A DNA stretch of 64,000 nt from Hetaerina americana (taxonomy: Eukaryota > Arthropoda > Insecta > Odonata > Calopterygidae): NCBI GenBank assembly GCA_022747635.1, contig JAKTNV010000024.1:2666001-2730000 (forward strand), in the 5' to 3' direction. The position numbers and the translations under genes are program-made. Below, one piece after another: positions 35,418 through 49,016 of this stretch (the first letter of the stretch is position 1; each line of letters opens with the position of its first letter). The notes below the pieces were generated by a model. It was not told the origin of the DNA, searched no databases, and saw only the letters and a program-made list of their open reading frames with translations.

Positions 35418-35693
35418 ACAGATGTAGATTTTTAGAATATAGAGACACAAAGACGAAGACGACAGCCGAGCTGTCGAACGTCAAATAGCAAATTGTGAGT
35501 GTCCTTTCTTTGTGTCTCTATATTCTAAAAATCTACATCTGTGTTTTTATATATTTGTGCGTCGCCGAAGAGCGTTCCATTTCGAAGATATATATATATA
35601 TCGATTATACGGAAACCCTAACACGAGCAGCACAATAATGGGACGGCACAATAGAACACAAATAGAATAGAAACATTTAAAAGGACACTCACA
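35274..35693. mobile_element. 420-bp nested foldback element
   Basis: The outer arms run inwards from 35274 (TGTGAGTGTCCTTTTAAATG) and 35693 (its inverse) for about 90 bases with few mismatches. The (TA)n tract at 35371-35413 has a shorter counterpart at 35588-35601. Inside, 35414-35453 and 35507-35546 form an exact 40-bp inverted repeat. At the centre is a hairpin, GACAGC-CGA-GCTGTC (35461-35475). The terminal sequence GTGAGTGTCCTTT also appears a third time in the middle at 35495-35507. No coding capacity. The central motif resembles the PLE ends seen elsewhere, so it may be an inverted terminal-repeat derivative. It could alternatively be a foldback DNA transposon; no target duplication was identified. 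Confidence 0.85.
35454..35482 (+). other. Hammerhead-like motif in foldback centre
   Basis: Order: CGAAGA (a CTGAAGA lacking T), C, GACAGC, loop CGA, GCTGTC, GAAC, then GTC (35480-35482, sharing the C at 35479 boundary). Stem II is a perfect 6-bp hairpin, 7 bp if C35460 pairs with G35476. Relative to the consensus, one T of CTGAAGA and one A of GAAAC are missing, so activity is unlikely in this copy. Confidence 0.4.
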
Positions 35694-37040
35694 CGGTAAA
35701 TTTTCGTGCTTTCGCCCTCTTCCGAGGCCTTCTATATAATTAAAGAAGAATTTCAAATAATATAAAGACTACAGCTCAATTAATTTTGTATGCCTTGTTA
35801 CTTTTATGTCATGCTCATGTGATGAGAGACATAGAGGGGAAAATAAAGAAAAAAGTGGAAGAGCGATTAGTTTTGGAATATGATATACTAGTAGATGTGC
35901 CAGTAGATGTACTAGTAGATTTCAAGAAAGGAAGGACTATAAAAAAGTAAAAGAAAGGGCAAAGAACGCGGATAAAAAGGATTTCTAGTCGAATAATAAA
36001 AAACTAATTGCTTATTATGAATTAACTCTGAGAAGCTACTTCAATAAATTATTAATAACTTCTATTCATGCAGTTTATATAAATGTGCTAAAATGCTCGT
36101 ACAGGATTAAAATTTATTGATGTACGGGAAATATTAAAGGAAATAGACGTGCACTCTTATTAGAATGAGAGTTTCGCAAAGCCTACTTTTTAGAGGAGTG
36201 CTTGGAAAAGGAAAAAGAGGCAAGCCAACGAATCTTAATTCGACTTTCCACGTTTCAGATGAGATGTCCATTTCTAAGATGAGACACGAAATAATTAATG
36301 CTCCATGGGGATAATATCTCGATTCCTATCGCTCCAAACACGTAGTTAAGTGAGAAAGTAATGCATAAATCCGCATATGAAGACTGAATCGCTGCACTCG
36401 CTGACTTAACCGCATGGCTTGCAGGTAACGGCTGACCCAATAAAATATAGGTATTACTGGTTTCTTTTTCTGATTGTTTCGGGTTTTAAGGTATCCCTCA
36501 AACTTTTATTTCCTTCCTTCGCTTTCACATATGAAAAATAAAATGCTGCCCATTTCGTTCTAAACAATTTAATTAATCAGTATAACTTTGAGGTAAATTT
36601 TTAGACGTTAAAAGAGTGTCTTCGCCTGCATACGTGCACGAATAAATTCGAAACCATTTTTATTAGCTTTTAGGTAAAGTTTCACTTAATTTCGCCAGGT
36701 TTAAATGGAAATAAATCCCATACTTTTGTCTTTTTGCCTACTTTCCGTTTATTAGTAAAAGCATTTCATGAGCGAATATTGAGCCATTGAGCAGTCTGCA
36801 TATACGTCAATAATTGAATGAAATAATGCCAAAGGAAGTTAATTGCCAATATAGATAATGTATCCATGGCATTCTCCAATTTCTTATTAGCTTCTTTGGA
36901 TTATTTTTTTACTTACATTTTGGGTTTTACTCATCTATCTTATTTCCAACACATAAGAGAGTTTTTGCACCAGTTAATTACGACGATGGAAACGTGACTC
37001 CGGCTCCACCTGTGATAGCCGTTTCCTCTAAAATTGAACA
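35694..37040. other. No gene seen
   Basis: AT-rich. Short direct repeats of AGTAGATGT occur around 35889-35920. No gene or RNA recognised. Confidence 0.55.
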
Positions 37041-38760
37041 TACATATTATGCTCCGCATCCGTTTTCGCTGCCCGTGAATTTCTGCAAGTGGGCCGAGTG
37101 AGGCGTGGCGCGGGTGTGCGCCCGCCGCCACGAAAGCACTTTACCCGTTAAGTTGTCCTTCCATTGGCTCCCGCTCCACGGAAATTGGGCGGACGAGGAG
37201 TAGAGAGGCGGAGATGGGGAAAAGATTAAAGTTTTTGGGAGCATTTGGATGTCAGGAAAACATCTTCTCCTCCCCCACCCATCAGAGACCGGTTAGTGCT
37301 CGACGAAAGGGGAGAGGAGAAAAGCGAGACCCTTGCGTCAGACTGTAAGCGCGGTAAGCGCAAATAAATGCTGGTGAAAAGAGGGAGAAGAAAAATTAGG
37401 GAGTCAGAGAAGTAGGGAAATACGGATTAGGAAGGGACACGGATGAAAGGGCGAAGGAGAAATAGTGAGCCTAAAGAAAGGGACTAATATAAGAAAACAT
37501 AGGACTGTCAAACCCCGGAACCCATCCCATCCCTCTCAGACTCTAATTTCTTCCTCCCACCTAACACCAGTTCTCTTTCCCTCCTTCGCGTCGCCCCTCC
37601 CCCTCCTGACCCTTTTCTCGCAAATTCCCTCCTCTCTCCGTCTACCACTCGACCCCACGAAGATCCAGAGCATTCATCACGTACCTGTTTTTTGTGAGGG
37701 ACATCAACCATTCTGAAGTCCGAACTGGAGAGAGATTTTTCGGAAATTAGTCATCGAGAAATCCCATAAGTTCGGACCTGCACTCCAATTCCATCTCGTA
37801 ATTTCTCGTCGGGTGTTTTCGTCGAGGGAATCCAATCCTCTCCATCTCCTTCTCTTGCTTGCCATCGCGAAATTCGCTCTGTTGGTATCCCTGGCTCGTT
37901 AGCGTGCGCCACATTCTCTTCCCTTCGGCTGATGATTCCTTGAGTACTCTGATATCCATCCGTTTAAAATATTGAGGCTGACGTGGAGGTAGAAAATTAC
38001 TTCCAGTTCATTTGTAGACTGTGTAAATTTTAAAGTGTAAGGCTTGACTTGAGCTTGTGGTGCTGCTATTTTGCTCATTAAGATTACTCAAATGTTAAAT
38101 ATTCAGGTGTTAAGGTATCAAGCCTCATATTTTTCATAATATTTTATCAGAAATTTGCCCATTAACACATTTTATTCATTATGACATTTTACGAATGTTC
38201 AAATATAATAAAGAAAAATATATTTGAAGCCTGGGAATAAAAAGTTGCTTTAAAGAGCCTCGAATGAAGGGGATCGATAACTTCACTGGTCTTTTTCAAT
38301 TCCCCAGATACACGCGACGCTTCACCCAAAAATTAGTAAAGGAAGAGAGTTATACTATGCCTTGTCCTATTTCCATGTCGTTCTGGGAAAATTTGCCGTT
38401 CACATCGCTACTTTTTACGCATCTTCTTGCTGCTATCAATTTCCTCGACTCCGTTCCGCTCATATATTTCCGCTAAACATCCTTCTCTTCCCTTCTCAAC
38501 TCCCGTCCGCTCACCTTAAATCACCCTCGTTCACGCGCATGCTTCAATTCCTCCACGAAACAAGAAACCACGCAATCACAATCCTCCTCAGCCTTTTTTG
38601 TTCCCTTTCTTGTCCCTCCTCTAATCGCTTCGTCCCTTTCATATCCACAAATATATCGCCATCTCCTTGCTCCCAACCCCAACACCCCCTCCCAAACCGA
38701 GATTGCTTTTATTGCTTGAGGCTCAACGCTTTCATTTACCATCATTGCCCAGCCAACTTT
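37041..38760. other. Mixed GC-rich and pyrimidine-rich blocks
   Basis: 37041-37330 is CpG-richer. 37520-37690 and 38480-38720 are strongly C/T-rich on the plus strand, producing Ser/Pro/Leu frames of 83-133 codons without domains. An AT-rich interval separates the two. I do not call genes here. Confidence 0.5.
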
Positions 38761-41700
38761 TAATATTCCCGTCTAACGCCCTCCGTCCCCTTGGATCGTG
38801 ATCTTTTCTCCTCTCGCCCATCGTAACTTAGCCTTGTGTTGGTTCAAAGTTAGGGCAAAAATGAATGCTGTTTTTTCGGGTGATATGGAGAGTGAAGACT
38901 TGTTTATGAATGTTGTCTGGTAAGTTGTATCAGGCATTTGCCCCAACAGAACTGAGCGGCTTTAAAGGCAACCGTAAAGGACCATCGATATTTCATTATT
39001 CCTTTTAGGAAAAACTAAATAATCTGAAAAATGTTCCGATGCATGAAAGTTAAAATTTTAAATATTTTTTACGGGAGTCCAAAGTGAAAAATGTTCTCTG
39101 GGTTTTTCTCAAGGTATGTTTCATATTCTTTGCACTACTTTGACTGGTAGCAACTTATTCCTATTTTTAGTTATTTCATTTTACCTCTGGATTATTCGTC
39201 CTATTTACTTTACTTAATCCTAGGGAGCCCTGGAAAATATAACAAAATAACTCGACCTGAATTTATATTTCGATGGATCCACCGAAAGAATATAAAAATA
39301 AATGTTTAGTTTAGAATATTCTCAGGTAGGTATTCCCCGGAGGCGTTTTCAATGCTGAATTTATGATTCACGATTCTGGTAATTCGGCGAAACGTAGCCT
39401 ATTCAGTTATTGTTCCAAAATATATTTCAACTGTATTGGTGTATGTCACAGCAAATACTCAAAGTTGTTCTCTTAGAGACCTTAGAGTATCGCCGAGGGA
39501 CTTTTGGAACAGTAGATGACGAACCAATTTAAATCCAACAAAAAGCATTGTATCTAGGAACTATGTATATCTGAAAATATTTCTCAGCCCTTATACTCCT
39601 ATTTTCTCTATGGCATCACTCAATTTGTCCCCATGTCTCGTCTACTTCTTCCCAAACATCACTCGCAAAATCATATTGATTCCGTTATGCAACGCATCTC
39701 ATTCTTAATATAACGCCATTAAAATTCGAAGGTCGAAGGAAATGAGGAAAGTACCCAAAAGAGAATCTCCATGCACTATCGTATTCGCAAAAGGATGAGT
39801 AGGCAGAATTTACAAACAAATGACCTTGAAATATTGGGAAATCATCTCTCAAATGAAAATCGCTCGGTCTGGGCGTTTTCCAACGTACGTTCTTACCGGG
39901 ACCACTTCACCTATTTTCTCCGACCTGTGCCCGCGTCCGTTACAGTTTAATTTTATCCTATCAGCAAGTATGGGTCTCTAGCAGACTGAAAATATCAGGA
40001 CGAGATGAGTTTGGAATTCAGTCGTAATCAAATGCTGTAGAAAGCAATTTTGTGGGGGATAAAATGTTTATTACGATAAAATTCTCCATGAACTGCCTTA
40101 TTATACCTATATCGTCATTGAAGTTTTCACCCCGATGAATACTAGATGTTTCCTAAAGTCCATCACGCCCGAAAAATGACCCCTGAGTGCCCCGTTTTCA
40201 CTCACATTGAATAGATAAAAACGTTCCGTGATAGTCGTCCTGGTCGCCATTTGCGATATCCGAGGCCGCAGCCCACGTATCTTAGGTATATTCCACGTTA
40301 CCAGTCGTGGGGTGAGAGGTACTTAGCATGCTTAAAAACTCCAACAATACACGAGTCTATTGTTTTTGCATCCTCCCTTGAGAGCCGTGGAATTTCCCGC
40401 ATAATTCCCACATTACGCCTCTACGCGATTCCCCGCCATGTCCTCCTCTCCTTTTTTGCCCCGATCCTTCTCACGAGCCCCGGCCAAGTCACCCTTTGTC
40501 TCCCTCTCACCCTCAGACCCTCGAGAATTCTCTCCTAGTGTAGTGCCCTTTCCTCACCCCCCCCCCGGCCAAAGCGCCCCTCACTGCCCTTCCATCCCCA
40601 CGAAGCGACGCCGTTGACGGAAACAGCAGCCAGCGTGGGTCGAATAAGGAGAGACCGAATTCCTTGAGGTCACCAATTTTGGAGCTTTTCACTCGACAGT
40701 GGTATGGGAAGTTTATTGCTGTGCTCGGATTTCTGCCATGGAAACTGATATAAGTACTCTTCATGCCAAGGACACAGAGGTTTGGTAGTTGACAGCAAAA
40801 TCTCATCGTCACTTATCACATATGTATCAATTAACCGTGTCGTAAACATTACCAGTGATCTTCCCTTTGAGAGATTTTAGGGATGAGAGGGATCGCAAAG
40901 GGCTATTTTGTGGAAAATTACATTTATTCCCATGTTAAAAGTGTTTACAAATGTCTTTTTGAGTATTCTCTGAAGGACATTCCAAATTTATTGTAGCTTA
41001 TGATGTGTTCGATCCGTCTGCGAATCCTTCGACATATTCATTTTGGGATGCATAGATGGAATCGCAAGGTTCTACTCCGTATTCCAACTTGCTAATACAT
41101 ATTCGTGTCTTTAATACCTCATGAGTGCTGGCAAACGTGTCGGAAGTGCGGTTGTATTGTCTGACTGCATATTGATATCATTAATCTATGGTAATTGTGT
41201 AGATTAATAAATCCGTACACAGTTACCAAAGGGCAACGCATTGTGATGGCTAGGATAAGGTGAGAGGGTATGAGTTTTTTTAATATTCTTTTATGTACCT
41301 TAAGCTGGAGGTATTTTATTCTGCATCTGCCTGAACAAAAAATCTAAACGTTCATTGCAAGAGTAAGGAAATGGATACGCTACACCACTAGGCAAGAAAA
41401 TGGAGAGGGTATTTAGTATGTCAGGCATCTACAGAGTTTGCGATATTTGCGCAAAATTGGGATTTATAATATACAGTGTGGTTTCTCGTGCTACCAGCAC
41501 TAAAACATTATTCTGGTGAATATTTTATGCAATAGGTACTTCTGCTATATACCCTCTGACTGAAATGATATGGTACTGCAACATTGATGCACTGAGTGAT
41601 TGTAGAACGAAAGGTAGGAAAAAAGTTAAACCATTGAGATAAACAATACTAAATACCATAGAGTTGTACTTGTAAACTATAATTTCAGTTTAATAATTAC

Positions 41701-43139
41701 TTTGCATTTTTATTACACATTTATTAGAAAAATGAGACTGTTTATTTGTGCAAAACTGTCTAATTGATAAGTAACTATTTTTTACCACCAAATCTGTCAC
41801 CCTCCTTGTTATTAGGTTGTGTACTACTTCTAGGACTTTTATTGCCCCCCTCTAACGTCACTTTCAACTTCTCAAAAAAAACTGGAACAGAAAAAAACCA
41901 GGAAGGGTTATATTATGGAAAATGAGGACATCGGGAACAGTGTAGCATGACGTAAGAGACATGAAGAGCAGTTAGCAGGGGCAACAATTATTCTGAGGGA
42001 AAGGTCAGCCCCCGACCTGGTTAATAGGGTGAGGAAGTTAGAAGGACACAAACATTTTAGTTATAGTATCAGTATCAGTTGTCCTATTGTTATGACCTTA
42101 AATATTTCAAGAAAGGTTTTAGCATAATGACTAAAATCCTATTTCATCATATATGCATTGCAACCTCGGGAACCTTGCGCCTTCTCCACTTCGAGTATCG
42201 CGGAAATTTGTATCTCTGATTTAGTATACTTCGGAAATGCCTCAAAAGCGAGCATTGCAACGTCTCTTATTTCTTAACTTTGCATCAAATATACATTTTT
42301 AGGCCAGTTCAAGGAATTTATAAAAATAAATATCAATAAAAAATATGTGAAAATATTCTGAGGAAAATATGAAAGTATTTAAGCAGGGTTTCACTAAGAA
42401 CGAGCAGTAACCGATAGCTAATTATCAAATTTGTGGTCATAAAATCTTCCTTCAATTAAGCGATCAATGAGTATGGGGGGTGACTTTGGGGACCAAATTC
42501 AAATTATAGCCAATGAAAGACTATCAAGATAAAGAGGTTGGTGAATCCGGGCCTGCCTGGTAAGAGCGTTGAGGATTGTGGAAGACATTTATAAATTGTA
42601 TGCATGAATTTCCCTTTTTAAATCCACACTTAATGATTGAACACTATTCAAATATACTACTATTAGCTAATATTCAAATAAGTTGTTTAATTATGTTTAG
42701 AGCGGAAAGTTAGCACTATTGGTCAATCTCTTAATTCCTGACTACTTCTGCATACCCAATAAGTGAGCTGTATTTCATTACCGTCGCTATAGGACAACTA
42801 CTAAGTATAGCGTGTAGTAACACATTATAAAGATTGATTGGTCTTGGTAATTTAATAATCATAAGGATTTTACCATTGTATTTATATAATTAATACTGAA
42901 TCGAGACACTTGATACTAAATGTCACATGGTTAAAATCAAAAATACTAGATCAAGGCTGAATACATGTTTTTTTTCGGAAATCGGAGGTGGCAAAAGAAT
43001 AGAACCGGTCTCCCACCAGATTTATTAATCGCGCTTAGGCACAATATTTAGGTAGCACTTTATTCATCCTATATTTTCAGATAAAACTTCGGGTTGATTA
43101 CTTTAATTGTCCGCGAAAGTCAAATGTACACTTATCCTC
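38761..43139. other. No gene seen
   Basis: Largely AT-rich. A GC-richer patch at 40380-40650 includes a run of ten C (40557-40566) and overlapping low-complexity frames on both strands. 41870-42070 is purine-rich. No domain, tRNA-like boxes or long inverted repeats were recognised apart from the competing hairpins at 41180-41227. Confidence 0.5.
41180..41227. repeat. Two overlapping, mutually exclusive hairpins
   Basis: ATTAATCTA (41180-41188) pairs with TAGATTAAT (41200-41208). Alternatively GGTAATTGTGTA (41190-41201) pairs with TACACAGTTACC (41216-41227) with one mismatch. The two folds share bases and cannot coexist. No gene lies next to them, so chance is quite possible. Confidence 0.5.
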
Positions 43140-43275
43140 TGAATATATAATATATTATAGATATATAATGTAGTAAATTATAATTTTAATATAATATATT
43201 ACGAATATATAATATATTAAAATATTTAATATAATATATAAATATAAAAATAAATATTTAAAATATTCCCTGGAT
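43140..43275. repeat. Cryptic AT-only simple sequence
   Basis: Almost entirely A and T with repeated AATATATAATATATTA-like palindromic words. A degenerate microsatellite. Confidence 0.8.
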
Positions 43276-45640
43276 ATATAATATTTCCCTATTCACTGAT
43301 ATTGACCGATCTTTCCAACAAAAGCATTAACATATTCTGTTAAGAATTAGCATATACGATGTAAAATTTCATAACTAAATGCAATGGCAATGAGAATAAA
43401 ATACAAATTTAATGATTCGAATACTTTTTATGTAAACCCACTTCAGCCTTGATGAAAAAACCCTGCACAGTCCGGGTGCCGGAATCTTCTTTAAGCTGAA
43501 CTAGTTCGGAACTAAAAATTATTGCCGATAGCGCATCATTCGGAAAGACCAGGCGCTTTAAAAGTTTCTCCTCACACCCACAAATCGAGGTGCACCTCTG
43601 CCTCGTTTCTCTCGCTTTTCCCTCCCCTCCCTCTCTGGCGGGACCTTGAGAGGACTCAGTCGGTTGCATGAAAAGAAATCTCGAGCCAAGACGAGAAAGG
43701 TGGGGTGAAATCCGGATTCCAAATATTTCCAATGGACGAAAGTGGATGGATTTGGTACTTTTTCGTACCTTCGTTTTTTTTCTTCCCTGGCGCGCGAGAG
43801 TGATGTGCGGGGGAATGCAGCGAATGGGGTATTTTTAGTTTTCAATGCCAAAAGTGGGTCACGTATCGAGTCCGCCACAGCGACTGACTCCCAAAAGGCG
43901 TGGAGGGGAGTGAGTGCGAGGGAGAGGGGCTTCTGTGGAGTAAAAAGCGTTGGTATATCTTCAAGGAGCACGCCAAGATATCACCCGGGGCCGAGTGTCG
44001 CGCCCACAACAGACGGGTGGTCATCGGGGAGAGGGAATTGGGTTAGCCCTTGAGGCCCGAGGGAGTGTGGTTCTCCTTTGCCCAAGTCCCTCGTATTCTC
44101 GCCCGCTCGCCCGCTCAACTCTCTCAACGCTAGGGTCATAATTTTTGCTCTGATATGTTTTCGACGGTTGAGCTTCGATTAGATTGGCAATTAGGGTGAA
44201 TATGTATGAGGTACGGGATAATTTAGCCTAGAACCCCTTTATCGACTTCGGGTTTCCCTTGTTAAAAGACCGCAAATAGGGTGACATTGTTTAAAGAAAC
44301 ACCCGTCGGCCAATTTTCAGTAGACATACTAAATTTTTCTCTCACTTTAACAACGCCTGAGTTGGAGTGGGAAGACTTAATTATACAAAGTACAAGTTGT
44401 ATTTTATTGTCATCTATATTTTATGGTAAATACAATTATGTCCAATTCATGAAATCAGAGCGTTATAATTTGTTCGAAATCACATATTTTAGGAGTTTTG
44501 TTCGCAGGGGAATGGCATAGGTGAATATAATTAAGTTAAAATTGATTAATATCTAGATATTTATAGAAACCAAGTTTTTATTTTCATCGTTGACAGCTTC
44601 ATACAATAGTGTGCCAGTAAATATAGCTCTGAGTCAAGTGCTATCATTGAAAATGAAATATTTGTTTCGGCAAACGTTTCTTCCGTATCTTCAAGGTGCA
44701 AGCTCAGGTGTGAAACGCTAGTCTCTGACAGGAAGTGATACAATACCATAGACGCATGCGATTTCAACGCATACCACTTAAAGGCTTGGAACAAGCAGAA
44801 AAGTTACAAAATTTGATGAGAAATAACTGACTGGGTCACAAATGATTAACTACATACGCATTAAATTATTGATTATTTGAAATGAGCAGTTAGTGATGAT
44901 TATTTCACAAGTAGTCTCATCAAAATAGTTTCATGTTATAAAGCATAATATTGACGATCACTAAGACAACATCGGCAACACACTCTGTATGGCTTCAACC
45001 TTACGCCAACTGCCATGGGAATGTAATATCATAACGCAATATACTTGTTACGTGCATTACGTCATCAAAAGGTAGTGATTAAACCCATCATTACTACCGT
45101 TTTATCTGCATGGCGTGAAAGGACGGCACCACCTTCACGCGTAGATTCTGCTGTTTTCGCTATTGAGCGACTTCTCTATGATTTTTGACAAATATTGCTC
45201 TATTGAAAGTCACGGAGGTTGATCCGAGAACAATTAAAAACACAATTAAACAAATCTAGTTACTAAATTACTTTTGAAAAATTATTAAAGAAGTGCTGAC
45301 AATGTTAATGAACTTATTTCAATTATGCGAAGATTTTACTTGACCAAGCATCGATTTTTTGCCACGAAATTAAAATAAATCTGCACCATATCGAAATATA
45401 ATGATTTTTTGTAAAGCGGATGTTATTATTTTAGTGTTTCTCTAAAATTGAAGTGTTATACTCACCTGTATACCACACAAAATTACTCGAACTTCCGTGT
45501 CGTGGTTGGCTATATGAGCTCTCAGTACGTACCTTTAACTTGTACTCTTTCAATCTCAAGAAATTGTTCTCTGGACCCATAATCTAATTTTGACAGTAAT
45601 CGAACTGGCAAGCCGGTACTCTAGTTACTGAGTCCTCTCT
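43276..45640. other. No gene seen; CpG-richer block at 43.55-44.14 kb
   Basis: 43550-44140 is GC- and CpG-rich with frames open on both strands (up to 137 codons), again without recognisable domains; it could be regulatory. The remainder is AT-rich. At 44663-44708 the minus strand has a weak PLE-end-like sequence, treated under findings. Confidence 0.5.
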
Positions 45641-46430
45641 TTTGGGGGACGGACCACCTCGCTGCTTCCCAAAAACTTACTCTTCTCTTCCCTTAACTTT
45701 ATGAGCTTTACTGATGGACCACATAAGTTAACTCTCTCTGCCGCCCAACGTCAACACTTTTCTCAACTTTTTGCAACCCCCTCTTCCAACTCATCCCGCT
45801 CGGCCCTTCAGCGTACCTTAAAAGCATTCTTTCTTCCTATCATCTGGATCGCGAAAGCACTCTTTCCACTCTCGGAACCGCGGGCAGTAGCATCTGCCTC
45901 TCGCCTACCCAAACCTACTCCCTCCGCCGGCTTCGTTCGGACGGATCTTGCCAAAAGGCAAGAGCAAACGTCGCTGGCGGACATTACCCCCACCGTTAAA
46001 CGATATTGCTCTTCCCTGCTACTCCCATCTCATCCACAGCCTCGCTCTTGCCCACATACGTTGATCCCTTTTTAGTGGCGTCTCCCTCGAATGAGCGGTT
46101 ACTGGGGTATATTTTGAAGCGGAGAATTGGGCGAAAATGAACAGTCGAGGTCACGACAGGTCCAGCCGACGTGCTTGTCATAAATTTACCATCATTTTTG
46201 CACACAGACGTCCCTCTACAACGCCGCCGTTTTATTTCGGGTGAAAGGCGTCATCAAGGAGTCTCATTCAGTTAGTCACGACCCCGCACTCGGGAGTACG
46301 TTCCCGAGGAAAAGTTATGCCTTCATCTCAAGTGGTGCCCTCGGTCATGGGAATTGTTTCGTCCGACCAGAACAATGGGGCAAGTTTAGGAAAATAGAAA
46401 ATTCCCTCAGTACAACAGCTGATTTTTCTT
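45641..46430. other. C/T-rich block, no supported gene
   Basis: A more balanced block with pyrimidine bias. A 124-codon plus frame (45701-46075) is Ser/Pro/Leu-rich with no motif, and the opposite strand is partly open. No splice or start context made it convincing. Confidence 0.45.
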
Positions 46431-47939
46431 GATCGCTGACGGAAAGGTATTTTACCGTTCTCTCTTCGTTTGCATTGGACATGATCTTATTTTATGATTC
46501 GGAAACTGCAGATGTTACCCTTTTTATATCAGAAACATTATTTTGATACTTCTGTTGTACATGGCCTTTTTTGAACCTTCATCTTTCGGACATTTTTCCC
46601 CGTCTTATTTTTTAATATGCATATATTACTACAAAAATATAATCACACTTTATACATTTTATTAATGTAATGTTCGAAGTACTGTTATCATTTTACATTG
46701 TACACCGCAAGCCATCATTAAAATGAGTGGCAGAAGGTGATTCCTTACCATTAATGAAACTTCAAAATTAAGTTTTGTGAAATCGTAAGCTGTTATTTAT
46801 ATTTCAAATAATAGAGAGAATGTATAATTAAGGTACAAACACTACGGTATCTACGTGCAAAATGCTTTTATACGCATACGTAACGAGCTGCTAGTAGTAA
46901 GAACAATAGAGTAAAGGTTAGATGAAATAATGAAAACAGTTGCCTACTTAGAACCTAAAAAAGTACTCTCTCTTCCTAGCGTGGTCGTTTTTAGTTATTT
47001 TGATCCCTGGGTGGAAAAATACAACTTAAATCTGTCGGCTTTACATATTACCTCTCCACTCTTATTTTGGTGATATCTTCTTCCAAGGGGCGATGTAGTT
47101 AATAATAGATGTTCAACTTCATCGCTGAAAAGAGCCGACTCCAATGAATGCGAAATATTTAATCTATAATTCACCTTCTCTCTGTGAGTGACTCCCAACC
47201 TATTTCCTTTAATATTATTACTACGCCACTGTGTTTTGAATGGCAACTTTTTACAACTAGAGCTCCTCTTCGCTGCATACGATCTAATTTGGCATTCAAA
47301 ACCGATTTTGTGACGATTCCTGTATATATTAGCTGCATATTCCAATAGTTAATTTACTCTCACATTTTAAATACGCCGGCTTCGTTTTAATGCATGATAG
47401 GACATTTTTCGGCTCTTTAATGGGAAATATATCGAGTATTTCATAAGCTGAAGTGCGACAGACGAATAGTTTTTCTTTAATCTGAATTAGAGAGAAGCTT
47501 TTTGTAAATCCATGAAACGAATCCGCGTCGACAACATATTCTCCTACTGTTGCACACCAAAAAAATTCAAATGTTGGTTATCGTTGGGATCTAAATTCAC
47601 ATTTGGCACGACATTTGCGTTGCTCACGATTTTCTCTTTGTAAATATAATGGGCAAAGCGTATAACGTGTTCACTTGCTGTCATCCTCGGTGAAAGCTCC
47701 ATCGCGAGGAGTTCTGTATCGTGATTTGCTTTAAAAGTGGACATAATTTGGTGTGTAGGATGACAGTCAAACTTTGTTGTGGACACACTTTAAAAATGGT
47801 ACTTTCTGCGGAACATAAAGTTCCAGATTTTTGAAGACCCAACATCACGCCACAATTATTCCACATTCATCTCTGTGGGAATTAGATATTGCATATATTT
47901 TTACTAGTTCACTGTTTAATAATATTAATTATATTTACT
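46431..47939. other. No gene seen; unassigned minus-strand frames
   Basis: A 116-codon minus frame (46995-47345) and two overlapping minus frames (47544-47866) have ordinary amino-acid mixture rather than low complexity, so an ancient element relic is possible. I recognise no conserved motif in them. Confidence 0.4.
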
Positions 47940-48710
47940 TCTATCCTAATCCCAAGCTCTTCCTCTTCCTTTCTTTTTTCCTTTGTGTATCTTCATTTAC
48001 GCTCTCTATCTATATTTTTCTATTTCTCATTATTTGTTTCTGTATTTGATAACTTTTCCATAAACCATCTTTTTCTTTCTGTATTTCTTTCCCATATATT
48101 TATTAATATTTCTCTGCATTTCCCTTTCTCTATTAATTATCCTTTCTTTCTCTATTTTACTTCTCTCTATAATCATTATTACTTTCTGTCAATAATTTTG
48201 TTTTCTCTCTCTCTCACTCGCCATTTTCTCCATTACTATTTTTATCCCGCCCTCCTCTGGATATTTTCCGCGAGCTCTTTAATCCTCTCTCTCCGCTTAT
48301 CGCCTTAAACATCGAGACCTCTCCTTCCTACCACCTTGATCCATTTCCGCCACTCACTCGCCATTTCCCTCTCTCCTCCCCTCTTTCCCTTTTCCATGGT
48401 TCCTCGCGCCCCTCCCCTCCCGATGGGCCGCCCTCTCACCTACATACACACACATACACATACACGGACAAGCTTGAGTGTCCATTCCTCGATTTCCATT
48501 TCTCCCCTCCATCGCCGCTTTTTTCGTTCCGTCACCCACTCTCCCGCCACTCCCCCGCACCTCTCACCCCTTCCCAATTACATCTCAGAGAGGCTCCACT
48601 CGTATCCAAATGAACGTCCTCCACCCAACAGTTCTTTTCTCTCTCCCTATTCCCCAAAAAGATTGCTTAAAAATCTATCGATCCCTCTAATCGAATCAGT
48701 CGTGTGAGCT
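47940..48710. repeat. Long pyrimidine-rich tract with CA run
   Basis: Roughly 770 bases in which C and T dominate the plus strand, first T-rich, later C-rich. It includes a CACACATACACATACAC run near 48446-48465. Frames of 123-139 codons are the expected by-product. No tandem unit is apparent. Confidence 0.75.
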
Positions 48711-49016
48711 AATCTGCTGAAGTTTTTAATTGCAGTCGCATTATATTTAGCTACATTAACCTTTTGTCCTAGATTCAGGGAGGTAAGTTAATTCGCAATT
48801 AGTTCGTGAATTTTACTGTCAAATACCGCAGTTTCTTCTAATGTATACCAAAACTATATCCTTATTATTTATTAACATGGAACAGTTTTTTCCAATATTC
48901 TAGGTTATAATACTTTTTCTTCTTCAACGTTTCAGAGATAATAATTAGGTAGCACTTCTGAGATGGGATAGTATGATCAAACTTTACCAAAGTACATACA
49001 ATATATTTATGCACAT
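48711..49016. other. No gene seen
   Basis: AT-rich DNA between the pyrimidine-rich tract and the SINE. Confidence 0.6.

Noticed and set aside
46995..47345. 116-codon minus-strand frame with ordinary amino-acid composition
   Set aside because: Considered as an old transposase or exon, but no conserved motif, splice context or repeat boundary was found.
47544..47866. Overlapping minus-strand frames considered as a mariner-like transposase fragment
   Set aside because: The expected catalytic and HDNA-type motifs are absent.
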